Position numbers and translations under genes: made by a program. The notes under the pieces were generated by a model that worked only from the letters and a program-made list of their open reading frames with translations, searched no databases and was not told the DNA's origin. From NCBI GenBank assembly GCA_934155645.1, contig CAKPHC010000003.1, positions 105,702 through 169,701 on the forward strand: a stretch of 64,000 nucleotides of DNA. Reading direction: 5' to 3'. Source of the DNA: an uncultured Bacilli bacterium. GTDB lineage: Bacteria > Bacillota_I > Bacilli_A > RF39 > UBA660. Positions 26,361-35,523 of the stretch are shown in pieces; the stretch's first letter is position 1, and every line of letters begins with the position of its first letter.

Positions 26361-27557
26361 ATGAATAAAAAAGACCAAATAGATTTAATATTAAGAAGAA
26401 CTGTAGAAGTTCATAATAAAGATAGTTTAATTAAAAAATTAAATAGTGGTAAGAAATTGGTTGTAAAATTTGGTGCTGATCCGTCTAGACCAGATTTACA
26501 TCTAGGACATACAGTACCACTTAGAGCATTAAAAATATTGCAAGAATTAGGGCATGAGATTGTTTTTGTTATTGGAGATTTTACTGCAATGATTGGAGAT
26601 CCATCTGGTAAATCAAAAACAAGGCCATCACTAAGTTTTGAAGAAACTAGAAAAAATGGAGAGACATATTTTAAGCAAGTTGCTAAAATACTAGATTCAA
26701 AAAAGATAAGAATAGCTTATAATTCTGAATGGTTAGCAAAAATGTCTTTTGAAGATGTGATTAATTTAACTGGAAAATATACTGTTGCAAGAATCTTAGA
26801 AAGAGATGATTTTAACAATAGATTTAAAAATAATATTCCAATAGGAATACATGAATTTTTATATCCGTTGATGCAAGGATATGATTCAGTAGCATTACAT
26901 GCAGATATTGAAATAGGTGGAACAGACCAAACATTTAATTTGTTAGTAGGTAGAGAACTACAGCGCGATTATGGTCAAGAACCACAAGATGTTATGTGCT
27001 TTCCATTGTTGGTTGGACTAGATGGCAAAGAAAAGATGAGCAAATCACTTGGAAATTATATTGGTGTTGATGAGCCTGCAGAAGTAATGTATGAAAAAGC
27101 AATGAGAATACCAGATGATGTATTAATGAATTATTTTAAATTGACAACTGATTTAAATCTTGATGATATTGAAAAAATAATGAAGGAAGATGTAGTAGAA
27201 GCTCACAAGGTATACGCAAGAGAGATAATTAAAATGTATCATGGTGAAGAATTTATTTTGCTTGCAGAAGAAAGGTATTCAACTGTTGCAAATGGTGGTA
27301 TTCCAGAAAATGTTGAAGAAGTAGAAATAGATAAATCTTTAGTTGAAAACGGTATCTTACTAACTGATTTATTAGTTTTAACAAAAATTGTTCCATCTAA
27401 ATCTGAAGGAAGAAGAATGATAGAGCAAAATGGTATAAGTATAAATGGTAGTAAAGAAAATGACGTAACTAAACAGATTACTGTTGATGTTTTTAAAAAT
27501 AATGCATTGGTAATTCAAAAGGGCAAAAAGCAATTCAAAAAGATAATTTTAAAATAA
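26361..27557 (+). CDS. tyrS: tyrosyl-tRNA synthetase
   Basis: 398 residues. Charges tRNA-Tyr. ATG 26361 follows AGAAGGAGGAATGATT; the frame upstream runs through the T-box and is not coding. The class I HIGH-type motif is LHLGHT, KMSKS is EKMSKSLGN, and the C-terminal S4 domain (PSKSEGRRMIEQNGISING) binds tRNA. The T-box and the gene content agree on tyrosine. Terminator at 27553. Confidence 0.96.
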   Translation: MNKKDQIDLILRRTVEVHNKDSLIKKLNSGKKLVVKFGADPSRPDLHLGHTVPLRALKILQELGHEIVFVIGDFTAMIGDPSGKSKTRPSLSFEETRKNGETYFKQVAKILDSKKIRIAYNSEWLAKMSFEDVINLTGKYTVARILERDDFNNRFKNNIPIGIHEFLYPLMQGYDSVALHADIEIGGTDQTFNLLVGRELQRDYGQEPQDVMCFPLLVGLDGKEKMSKSLGNYIGVDEPAEVMYEKAMRIPDDVLMNYFKLTTDLNLDDIEKIMKEDVVEAHKVYAREIIKMYHGEEFILLAEERYSTVANGGIPENVEEVEIDKSLVENGILLTDLLVLTKIVPSKSEGRRMIEQNGISINGSKENDVTKQITVDVFKNNALVIQKGKKQFKKIILK

Positions 27558-27631
27558 CAGAAATGTTATTTTTTTCAAAGCATTGAATTTTATCAACACT
27601 CTGAAGAGACATAAAAGTCTCTTTTATTTTT
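27553..27631 (+). terminator. two tandem terminators after tyrS
   Basis: First AATAAC / GTTATT with T tail (27553-27575), then AGAGAC / GTCTCT with TTTATTTTT (27605-27631). The second is the same hairpin as that after spoIVB. Confidence 0.75.
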
Positions 27632-27653
27632 GTCGAAATAAATGTGTTAAAAA

Positions 27654-27726
27654 TTAGCAAAACCAATTGACAAGTGCTAATGATAGTAATATAATGATAT
27701 TAGCAATTGAGAAAGGATATTGCTAG
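27654..27726 (+). promoter_or_regulatory. heat-shock promoter with two CIRCE-like operators
   Basis: Promoter TTGACA (27667-27672), 17 bases, TATAAT (27690-27695). CIRCE consensus is TTAGCACTC-N9-GAGTGCTAA. The first copy is TTAGCAAAA-N9-AAGTGCTAA (27654-27680), covering the -35 box. A second, weaker copy with the same 9-9-9 geometry, TTAGCAATT-N9-TATTGCTAG (27700-27726), covers the start site and runs into the ribosome site. Both should bind HrcA, encoded just downstream. Confidence 0.82.
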
Positions 27727-27735
27727 GAGGTAAAA

Positions 27736-28719
27736 ATGTTAACTAAGAGACAAAACGAAATATTAAAAATAATAGTTTTGGAATATATCAAGTTAGCTAA
27801 ACCTGTAAGTTCTAATTTGATATGTGATACCTTAAAATGTTCTAGCGCAACAATCCGTGCTGAAATGGCAACATTGGAAGACTATGGGTTACTAGAAAAA
27901 ACACACACTTCATCAGGACGTGTTCCTAGTGAAGAAGGATATAGATATTACGTTGATAACTTAATGGAACTTAAAAAGATGAGTGCTGAAGATATGTTAA
28001 AATTACAGATAATATTTCATAACAATCAACTTGAAGTATCAGATTGCTTAAAAAGAAGTCTTGAAATAGTATCTGAGTTAACTAATTATACTTCAATTAA
28101 ACTTGGTGTTACATCTCATGAAAACATCTTAAAAGAGTTCAATGTAGTTCCACTTGACAATAATAACATGATAGCAATAGTTATCACTGATAAAGGTCAT
28201 GTAGAACACAAGAATATTGATGTAGGAAACATTGATATTGAAGATGTCAAGAAAACCGTTAGCCTAATCAACAATATGATAATTGGTACTCCGATAGATG
28301 AAGTAAGTGCTAAATTAGAATATGAAGTAAAACCAGTAATTGGTAAATATGTTAAAGAACATGAAAGATTATATAATGTTTTCTACGATGTATTTACTAA
28401 CTTTACCAATAAAAATGTCGATATCGTTGGTAAGAAAAACATCTTAAATCAACCAGAATTTAACAATATAGATAAAGTAAAAGAAATTCTAGATAAACTA
28501 GATGACAGCAATGTAGTTAATATGGTTGAAGAACAAGATAACGATATAAAGATATATATAGGTAAAGAAAATAACCTAGATGAAGATATGACAGTTATAA
28601 AAACTAAATATAAAACACCATTAGAAGAAGGTACTATCGCAATAGTTGGTCCTAAACGTATGGAATATGATAGAGTCATATCAATGTTAGATTATATTAA
28701 GTCTAATCTAGAACAGTAA
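27736..28719 (+). CDS. hrcA: heat-inducible transcription repressor HrcA
   Basis: 327 residues. N-terminal winged-helix (TKRQNEILKIIVLEYIKL, then PVSS and SSATIRAEMATLE) followed by THTSSGRVPSEEGYRYYVD, the family hallmark, and a GAF-like dimerisation region. It represses its own operon through CIRCE, with folding of HrcA assisted by the chaperonin in known systems. GGAGGTAAAA-ATG start. Confidence 0.96.
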   Translation: MLTKRQNEILKIIVLEYIKLAKPVSSNLICDTLKCSSATIRAEMATLEDYGLLEKTHTSSGRVPSEEGYRYYVDNLMELKKMSAEDMLKLQIIFHNNQLEVSDCLKRSLEIVSELTNYTSIKLGVTSHENILKEFNVVPLDNNNMIAIVITDKGHVEHKNIDVGNIDIEDVKKTVSLINNMIIGTPIDEVSAKLEYEVKPVIGKYVKEHERLYNVFYDVFTNFTNKNVDIVGKKNILNQPEFNNIDKVKEILDKLDDSNVVNMVEEQDNDIKIYIGKENNLDEDMTVIKTKYKTPLEEGTIAIVGPKRMEYDRVISMLDYIKSNLEQ

Positions 28720-28729
28720 AGGAGAGAAC

Positions 28730-29302
28730 ATGAAAGCAAAGAAAAAGAACGAAGAAGTAAAAGATAACGAAATTAAAGAAGAAGTTAAAGAAGAAAATAA
28801 AGAAATAGAACAAAATCCTGATATAACTGAGAATTCAGGTCTTGCTTCTGAAGATGTACTTATCTTAAAAAATAAAATAGAAAACTTAGAAGAAAAAGTA
28901 CGATATCATCAAGCTGAACTAATCAATTATCGTAAGCGAAAAGATGATGAAGTATCGAATATGCTAAAATATGCTAACCAAGATTTAATTATGGAGCTAT
29001 TACCTATAGTAGATAATTTCGAAAGAGCAATTAAGCTTAGTGAAAAAGATGAAACTTCTACTAAATTCATTGAAGGATTTAAAATGATTTATACCAACTT
29101 AATTAATACATTACATAAGTTTGGTGTTAATGAAATTAAATCAACTGGTGAAAAGTTTGATCCTAAATATCACGAAGCATTACTAATAGAAAATGATAAT
29201 ACAAAAGAAGATGACATTGTACTAGAAACTTTAATTACCGGATATACATTAAAAGACCGTGTAATTAGACCTAGTAGTGTTAAAGTAAATAAATTAAATT
29301 AA
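28730..29302 (+). CDS. grpE: nucleotide exchange factor GrpE
   Basis: 190 residues. Releases ADP from DnaK. The charged N-terminal ~40 residues lead to a long helix (ENLEEKVRYHQAELINYRKR) and the core LLPIVDNFERA, and the beta-domain ends in RVIRPSSVKVNK. AAAGGAGAGAAC-ATG, 10 bp after hrcA. Second gene of the chaperone operon. Confidence 0.96.
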   Translation: MKAKKKNEEVKDNEIKEEVKEENKEIEQNPDITENSGLASEDVLILKNKIENLEEKVRYHQAELINYRKRKDDEVSNMLKYANQDLIMELLPIVDNFERAIKLSEKDETSTKFIEGFKMIYTNLINTLHKFGVNEIKSTGEKFDPKYHEALLIENDNTKEDDIVLETLITGYTLKDRVIRPSSVKVNKLN

Positions 29303-29318
29303 AAAGGAGATAATATAT

Positions 29319-31142
29319 ATGAGTAAAATAATAGGTATTGACTTAGGTACAACTAATAGTTGTGTCGCTGTATTAGAGGGTGGGGAAGCCCATGTTATTC
29401 CCAATCCAGAAGGAAATAGAACAACTCCTTCTGTTGTAGCTATTAAAAATGGTGAAAGAATAGTAGGTGATGCTGCTAAACGTCAAGCAATCACTAACCC
29501 TAACACTGCATCAAGTGTAAAAAGATTAATGGGTACAAGTAAAAAAGTAGAACTAGATGGTAAAAAATATACACCAGAAGAAATCTCAGCTATGATTTTA
29601 AGTTACATGAAAGATTATGCTGAAGCTTACTTAGGCGAAAAAGTAGATAAAGCTGTTATTACAGTTCCTGCATACTTTAATGATGCTGAACGTCAAGCAA
29701 CTAAAAATGCTGGTAAAATTGCTGGTCTTAACGTTGAACGTATCATAAATGAACCAACTGCTGCTGCACTTGCATATGGTCTTGATAAACAAGATAATGC
29801 ACATACAGTTTTAGTATATGACTTAGGTGGTGGTACATTCGATGTATCTATCCTAGACTTAGGTGATGGTGTATTTGAAGTTAAATCAACTGCTGGTAAC
29901 AACAGATTAGGTGGAGATGACTTCGATAAACGTATTATGGATTATATCGTAAAAGATATTAAGAAAGAGCATAATATTGATCTTAGCGATGATAAAATGG
30001 CTATGCAAAGAATCAAAGATGCTAGTGAAAAAGCTAAAAAAGACTTAAGTGGTATGACTACTACTCAAATTTCATTACCATTCCTAGCACAAAGCGATGA
30101 TGGTGTAGTAAACTATGAAACTACATTAACAAGAGCTAAATTTGAAGAATTAATTGATGACTTACTAGAATCAACACTTGACCCAGTTAGAAAAGCTTTA
30201 AAAGATGCTAAATTAACTGCTAAAGATATAGATAAAGTATTATTTGTAGGTGGTTCTACAAGAATACCAAAAGTTCAAGAAATCGTTAAAAAAGAACTTG
30301 GAAAAGAACCTTCTCGTGAAGTTAACCCAGATGAAGTTGTTGCGATGGGTGCAGCTATCCAAGGTGGTGTATTAACAGGAGAAGTTAATGATATCGTATT
30401 ACTTGATGTAACACCATTATCATTAGGTCTTGAAACTTTAGGTGGAGTTATGACTGTATTAATCGAACGTAATACAACTATCCCAACTAGCAAGAAACAA
30501 ATATTCTCTACTGCTGCTGATAACCAACCTGCTGTAGATATCCATGTATTGCAAGGTGAACGTAGTATGGCTGCTGATAACAAAACATTAGGTAGATTCC
30601 AATTAACAGGAATTCCAGCTGCACCACGTGGTGTACCTCAAATCGAAGTAACATTTGATATAGATGCTAACGGTATTGTAAACGTTAAAGCAAAAGACTT
30701 AGGAACTAACAAAGAACAAGCAATTACTATTACATCTAACACAAACTTATCAGATGAAGAAATCGATAGAATGATGAAAGAAGCTGAAGCAAACAAAGAA
30801 GCAGATGCTAAACGTAAAGAAGAAGCTGACTTAAAGAACGATTCAGAACAATTAATTTTCCAAACTGAGAAAGCAATCAAAGATTTAGGAGATAAAGTAG
30901 ATTCTAAAGAAAAAGAAGAAGCGGAAGATTTAATTAAAGACTTAAAAGCTGCTCTTGAGAAAAACGACTTAGATGAAGTTAAAGAAAAGAAAGAAAAACT
31001 ACAAGAAAAAGCTATGGCACTAGCAACTAAAGTATATGAAAATATTCAAAAAGAAGAAGCTAGTAAAGCAAATACTTCTGATGCCTCAGATAACTCTAAA
31101 AAAGATGACGATGTAACAGAAGCTGAATACGAAGAAAAATAA
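29319..31142 (+). CDS. dnaK: chaperone DnaK (Hsp70)
   Basis: 607 residues. ATPase domain: IGIDLGTTNSCVAV, VPAYFNDAERQATKNAG and VYDLGGGTFDVSIL; linker DVTPLSLGLETLGG opens the peptide-binding domain. The acidic C-terminal lid ends in Lys/Glu. AAAAGGAGATAATATAT-ATG, 16 bp after grpE. A small hairpin (AGTTCTAG / CTAGAACT, 31162-31181) after the stop may reduce expression of the genes behind. Confidence 0.98.
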   Translation: MSKIIGIDLGTTNSCVAVLEGGEAHVIPNPEGNRTTPSVVAIKNGERIVGDAAKRQAITNPNTASSVKRLMGTSKKVELDGKKYTPEEISAMILSYMKDYAEAYLGEKVDKAVITVPAYFNDAERQATKNAGKIAGLNVERIINEPTAAALAYGLDKQDNAHTVLVYDLGGGTFDVSILDLGDGVFEVKSTAGNNRLGGDDFDKRIMDYIVKDIKKEHNIDLSDDKMAMQRIKDASEKAKKDLSGMTTTQISLPFLAQSDDGVVNYETTLTRAKFEELIDDLLESTLDPVRKALKDAKLTAKDIDKVLFVGGSTRIPKVQEIVKKELGKEPSREVNPDEVVAMGAAIQGGVLTGEVNDIVLLDVTPLSLGLETLGGVMTVLIERNTTIPTSKKQIFSTAADNQPAVDIHVLQGERSMAADNKTLGRFQLTGIPAAPRGVPQIEVTFDIDANGIVNVKAKDLGTNKEQAITITSNTNLSDEEIDRMMKEAEANKEADAKRKEEADLKNDSEQLIFQTEKAIKDLGDKVDSKEKEEAEDLIKDLKAALEKNDLDEVKEKKEKLQEKAMALATKVYENIQKEEASKANTSDASDNSKKDDDVTEAEYEEK

Positions 31143-31205
31143 TTAAATTTATATATTGGATGAAGTTCTAGGAAACTAGAACTTTATCTGTAAAAAGGAG
31201 AAAAC

Positions 31206-33014
31206 ATGGCTAAAAAAGAGAAATTGCGTAGTGAAATAAGTAATGAATACAAGTGGGATTTAAGTACAATATATAAAACAATTAGTGAGTTTGATAGTGA
31301 CTATTTGAAAACAAAGAAATTAATTGAATCTTTTAAGAATCATGAAAAAGACATGATGGATAGTGCTAGTAACTTATTAAACACTTTAAAAGATGATATG
31401 GAAATATCAAGATTAATTGGTAAATTATATATGTATGCTCACTTAAATAGTGATAGTGATACTACTGATACTTTTTATCAATCATTAAAAGGTAGAGTAC
31501 AAAATCTGGATATCGAGTACAGTAAAGCATCAACATTTGTAGTTCCGACATTATTAAAATATGATTATAATACTATTGTAAATTTTTATAACGATGAAAA
31601 AGAACTATTGGATTATGAAATTAACTTAAAAGATATATATCGTTATAAAGACCATGTGTTAAGTGAAAAAGAAGAAAAAATATTATCCAGTCTTTCACAA
31701 GTAATGGGTAACAGTGAAGAAGTATTTGATGCATTAACTAATTCTGATATGAGTTTTGGATTTATTAAAGATGAAAACGGCGAAGAAGTAGAACTTACTA
31801 ACTCTAGTTATTCTAAATTAATAAAATCTAATGACCGAAGAGTAAGATGTGATACATTTAAAAAACTATATGAAGTCTACTCATCATATAAAAATACAAT
31901 GGCTAAAATAATATCAGGTGATGTTAAAGCTAATGTAGCATGTAGTGAAATTAAACATTATCCTAGTGCCTTAGAAGCATCATTATTTGCAGATAATATA
32001 GATAAAAAGGTATATGACAATTTAATTGATACAGTTCATAACAACCTAGAACCTTTATATTATTATTTTGAATTAAAAAGAAAAATGCTAGGATTAGATG
32101 AATTACATTTATATGATACATATGCATCGGTTATTAAAGAAAATACAAAAGAATATAGCTTTGAAGAAGCTAAGGATTTAGTTATGAAAGCTCTTAGTGT
32201 TCTAGGAGATAATTATATTAAAGACTTATCTAAAGCTTTTGATGAAAAGTGGATTGATATTTATCCTAATAAAGGAAAAATGTCAGGAGCTTATTCTTCT
32301 GGTTCTTATGATACTAATCCATTCTTACTTTTGAACTATAATGGTACATTAGATGATGTATCAACTCTAGCACATGAATTAGGTCACTCTATGCATAGCT
32401 ATTATTCAAGAAAGAATAATCCATATCAATATTCATCATACAAAATATTTGTAGCCGAAGTAGCATCTACTGTTAATGAATTATTACTTGCTAATTACTT
32501 GTTAGATAACAGTACTGATGAGGTAAAATTAACTGTTCTTAATGATTTACTTGATATGTTTAAAGGTACAATATATCGTCAAGTAATGTTTGCAGAGTTT
32601 GAGAAAAAAATGTATGAAAAAGAAGAAAATAAAGAAGTATTAACTCATGAAGTATTAGAAAATATTTATTATGATTTAAATAAGAAGTATTTTGGTGACA
32701 AAGTAGTTATTGATGATGAAATTCGTTATGAATGGGAACGTATTCCACACTTCTATTACAATTTCTATGTATATAAATATGCGACTGGCTTATCAGCTGC
32801 TTGTCACATAGTAAAGCGTATTTTAAATAAAGAGAAAAACGCCAAAGAAGATTACTTAAAATTCTTAAGTACAGGTGGAAGATATTATCCATTAGATGAA
32901 TTAAAAATAGCAGGCGTTGATATGACTAAAAAAGAAGTAATATTAAGCGCAATAGACATGTTTAAAGAATATTTAAAGGAGTTTGAAGAACTTTATAATA
33001 AAATCAAGAAGTAG
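31206..33014 (+). CDS. pepF: oligoendopeptidase F (M3 family)
   Basis: 602 residues, full length. Zinc metallopeptidase that cuts short peptides in the cytoplasm. The zinc site HELGHSMHSYYS places His390, Glu391 and His394, with the third ligand expected in the downstream FVAEVAST region. It lies between dnaK and dnaJ, where Bacillus has no peptidase. Spacing and AAAAGGAGAAAAC-ATG indicate co-transcription with the chaperone operon, so it may be heat-inducible (inference). Confidence 0.94.
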   Translation: MAKKEKLRSEISNEYKWDLSTIYKTISEFDSDYLKTKKLIESFKNHEKDMMDSASNLLNTLKDDMEISRLIGKLYMYAHLNSDSDTTDTFYQSLKGRVQNLDIEYSKASTFVVPTLLKYDYNTIVNFYNDEKELLDYEINLKDIYRYKDHVLSEKEEKILSSLSQVMGNSEEVFDALTNSDMSFGFIKDENGEEVELTNSSYSKLIKSNDRRVRCDTFKKLYEVYSSYKNTMAKIISGDVKANVACSEIKHYPSALEASLFADNIDKKVYDNLIDTVHNNLEPLYYYFELKRKMLGLDELHLYDTYASVIKENTKEYSFEEAKDLVMKALSVLGDNYIKDLSKAFDEKWIDIYPNKGKMSGAYSSGSYDTNPFLLLNYNGTLDDVSTLAHELGHSMHSYYSRKNNPYQYSSYKIFVAEVASTVNELLLANYLLDNSTDEVKLTVLNDLLDMFKGTIYRQVMFAEFEKKMYEKEENKEVLTHEVLENIYYDLNKKYFGDKVVIDDEIRYEWERIPHFYYNFYVYKYATGLSAACHIVKRILNKEKNAKEDYLKFLSTGGRYYPLDELKIAGVDMTKKEVILSAIDMFKEYLKEFEELYNKIKK

Positions 33015-33022
33015 GTGTTAAA

Positions 33023-34126
33023 ATGAACAAAAGAGATTACTATGAAGTATTAGGTATAGATAAAAGTGCTAGTGAAGCGGAAATAAAAAGTGCTTTTAGG
33101 AAACTAGCAAAACAATATCACCCAGATGTTAATAAAGCACCAGATGCGGAAGCAAAGTTTAAAGAAATACAAGAAGCGTATGCGGTATTATCTGATGAAG
33201 AACGTAGAAAACAATACGACCAATTTGGCCATGCTGCATTTGATGGAACCGGCGCTGGAGGATACGGCGGATTTGATGCATCTGGATTTGACTTTAGTGA
33301 TATATTTGACAGCATTTTTGGAAACAGTTTTGGCTTTGGTCAATCACGTTCAACTACCAGAGCAAGTCGTGGTAGCGATAAATTAATGCGCATTAGATTA
33401 ACCTTTGAAGAAGCAGTATTCGGATGTGAAAAAACAATTAACTTAGATGTAGATTCTACTTGTCCAGATTGTAATGGACATGGAGGATTTAATGAATCAA
33501 CTTGTGATAAATGTCATGGAAGTGGTACAGTAACCGCAGAACAAAGAACATTATTTGGAACATTTATGACTAAAACAACTTGTCCTAAATGTGGAGGACT
33601 TGGTAAAAGTTATAAAGAAAAATGTAGTACTTGTCGTGGTAAGGGTACAATAAGACAAAATAAAAATCTATCAGTTAATATTCCAAAAGGTGTTGACAAT
33701 GGATATAGATTAAGAATGAGTGGTAAAGGCGAAGCTGGAGCAAATGGTGGACCTAATGGTGACTTATATCTTGAATTTGTAGTAGATAAACATAAATACT
33801 ATACCCGTGAAGGTGATGATATATATCTAGAAGTTCCAGTGACTATAACTGAGGCTGTACTAGGATGCAAGAAAGAAATTCCAACACTTTATGGAAATGT
33901 AAAATTAACTATTCCAGCTGGCTCTAATACTGGTGATAAACAAAGAATTAAAGGTAAAGGAGTAGATAATGCTAACAGTTTCCGAAAAGGGGATATGTAT
34001 ATCATTATTAAAGTAAAATCCCCTAAAAAATTATCTAAAATTCAAAAAGAATTACTAGAAGAATTAAACGATACTGATTTAGAAGACAGCGAAATTAAAT
34101 CATTCAATGAATATGTAAAAAAATAG
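33023..34126 (+). CDS. dnaJ: chaperone DnaJ (Hsp40)
   Basis: 367 residues. J domain at residues 1-70 with the HPD loop (QYHPDVNKA), a Gly/Phe-rich linker, then four zinc repeats of the CxxCxGxG type (CPDCNGHG, CDKCHGSG, CPKCGGLG, CSTCRGKG) and the C-terminal substrate domain. Eight bases after pepF. Last gene of the operon, closed by a terminator. Confidence 0.97.
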   Translation: MNKRDYYEVLGIDKSASEAEIKSAFRKLAKQYHPDVNKAPDAEAKFKEIQEAYAVLSDEERRKQYDQFGHAAFDGTGAGGYGGFDASGFDFSDIFDSIFGNSFGFGQSRSTTRASRGSDKLMRIRLTFEEAVFGCEKTINLDVDSTCPDCNGHGGFNESTCDKCHGSGTVTAEQRTLFGTFMTKTTCPKCGGLGKSYKEKCSTCRGKGTIRQNKNLSVNIPKGVDNGYRLRMSGKGEAGANGGPNGDLYLEFVVDKHKYYTREGDDIYLEVPVTITEAVLGCKKEIPTLYGNVKLTIPAGSNTGDKQRIKGKGVDNANSFRKGDMYIIIKVKSPKKLSKIQKELLEELNDTDLEDSEIKSFNEYVKK

Positions 34127-34150
34127 AACCTTCAAAGGTTCTTTTCTTTT
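34117..34150. terminator. bidirectional terminator between dnaJ and rarA
   Basis: Stem AGAACC / GGTTCT flanked by a T run on the plus side and an A run (T on minus) on the other, so it can serve both convergent genes. Confidence 0.8.
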
Positions 34151-35355
34151 AACTTATCTAAGTTTTCTTTTATTTGCTTTAATACTTTTTCATTTTTAGA
34201 ATTATCACATGGAATATAATACTTTTTGTTTTTTAAATTATCTGGTAAATATTGTTGTACTACATAATGATTAGGATAATCATGAGGATATTTATAGTCA
34301 GGCGATGATGTTTTAATATGATTTGGTACATTGCCACATCTACCTGTTTTAACGTCTTCTATGGCCTTATCTAGCGCTAAATGACTAGAGTTAGATTTAG
34401 GAGACAAGGCAAGCTCAACAACTACTTCAGCAAGAGGTATTCTAGCTTCAGGAAGGCCTAACAACTCACTAGCATGAATAGCCGCCATAACTTTAGGTCC
34501 CATCGAAGGATTAGCTAGTCCAATATCTTCATAACAAATAACACTCATCCTTCTATAAATACTATCAAGGTCACCAGCTTCTATTAATCTAGCTAAATAA
34601 TGCAATGCTGCATCAACATCACTACCACGAATAGATTTTTGAAAAGCACTTAGTACATCATAATGACCATCCTCATTTTTATCATGAAAGAAAGCCGGTT
34701 TATTATTAATTTTTTTTAATACTTCGAGATTAACTTTCTTATCGCTAGTAGAGTAGTACGCAACTTCTAACAAATTATATGCATATCTTAAATCAGTATT
34801 GGATACTTTAGCAATATAATCAATACTTTCATCATCTATTTCTATACCACTTAAATATTCACTTTTAACAGCTCTTTGCAATCCTTTTACTATATCTTCA
34901 TCAGTTAAAGGAAGAAGTTCAAATAATTGACATCTACTTCTAATAGCAGGATTAATCGCATGAAATGGATTACTAGTAGTAAGTCCAATTAAAGTAATTA
35001 GTCCACTTTCTAATTGTGGCAAAAGCAAATCTTGTTTATCTTTATTTAAACGATGTATTTCATCCATTATCAAAACCATGCCGTCATACATCTTAGCTTC
35101 TTCTACAACTACATCAAAGTCATGTTTATTATTAATAGTAGCATTTAAAAAACGATATTTTACTCCTAATTGTTTAACTAAAGCATTAGCAATAGATGTT
35201 TTTCCTATTCCAGGACGACCATATAAAATCATTGAAAATATCTTTTTATTATTTGCTAAATTAGTTAATACCTTATCTTTCCCAATTAAATGTGTTTGTC
35301 CAATAACTTCATTCAAGTTATTTGGAGCTAATTTTAATGCTAAAGGTTTTTCCAT
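34132..35355 (-). CDS. rarA: replication-associated recombination protein RarA (MgsA)
   Basis: 407 residues from the ATG at 35355 (GTGGTGATATT upstream); the frame extends further but lacks a ribosome site. AAA+ ATPase related to the clamp loader, acting at stalled forks. Walker A GRPGIGKTSIA, Walker B MVLIMDEIHRLN, sensor GLTTSNPF, and the C-terminal tetramerisation region (YEDIGLANP). Its promoter reads TTGCAA-N17-TAAAAT on the minus strand, and its spacer contains a 7-5-7 inverted repeat (AACATAT / ATATGTT, 35387-35405). Confidence 0.93.
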   Translation of the reverse strand: MEKPLALKLAPNNLNEVIGQTHLIGKDKVLTNLANNKKIFSMILYGRPGIGKTSIANALVKQLGVKYRFLNATINNKHDFDVVVEEAKMYDGMVLIMDEIHRLNKDKQDLLLPQLESGLITLIGLTTSNPFHAINPAIRSRCQLFELLPLTDEDIVKGLQRAVKSEYLSGIEIDDESIDYIAKVSNTDLRYAYNLLEVAYYSTSDKKVNLEVLKKINNKPAFFHDKNEDGHYDVLSAFQKSIRGSDVDAALHYLARLIEAGDLDSIYRRMSVICYEDIGLANPSMGPKVMAAIHASELLGLPEARIPLAEVVVELALSPKSNSSHLALDKAIEDVKTGRCGNVPNHIKTSSPDYKYPHDYPNHYVVQQYLPDNLKNKKYYIPCDNSKNEKVLKQIKENLDKLKEKNL

Positions 35356-35424
35356 AATATCACCACTTTTTACATTACTTATTTTAACATATCGAAAATA
35401 TGTTTGCAACAAATATAATAATTA

Positions 35425-35505
35425 TTTACATACCACGATGGGTATGATAAAATATAAGTAGTAATGGCTAGTAAAGCATTATATGTTTTTATTAGCCATT
35501 TTTTT
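35425..35505 (+). promoter_or_regulatory. cas9 promoter with attenuator-like terminator in the leader
   Basis: TTTACA (35425-35430), 17 bases, TAAAAT (35448-35453), expected start near 35460. From 35463 a 14-bp hairpin forms: AATGGCTAGTAAAG pairs with TTTTTATTAGCCATT (two G-T pairs), loop about 10 bases, followed by five further T (35501-35505). The cas9 ribosome site TTTGGAGG and ATG 35524 lie beyond. The upstream gene points away, so this terminator can only act on the cas9 transcript itself. See the related leader at 13881-13963. Confidence 0.7.
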
Positions 35506-35523
35506 GATATTTGGAGGTAAATT

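Noticed and set aside
35387..35405. LexA box in the rarA promoter
   Set aside because: The inverted repeat AACATAT / ATATGTT does not fit the Bacillus CGAAC-N4-GTTCG consensus.
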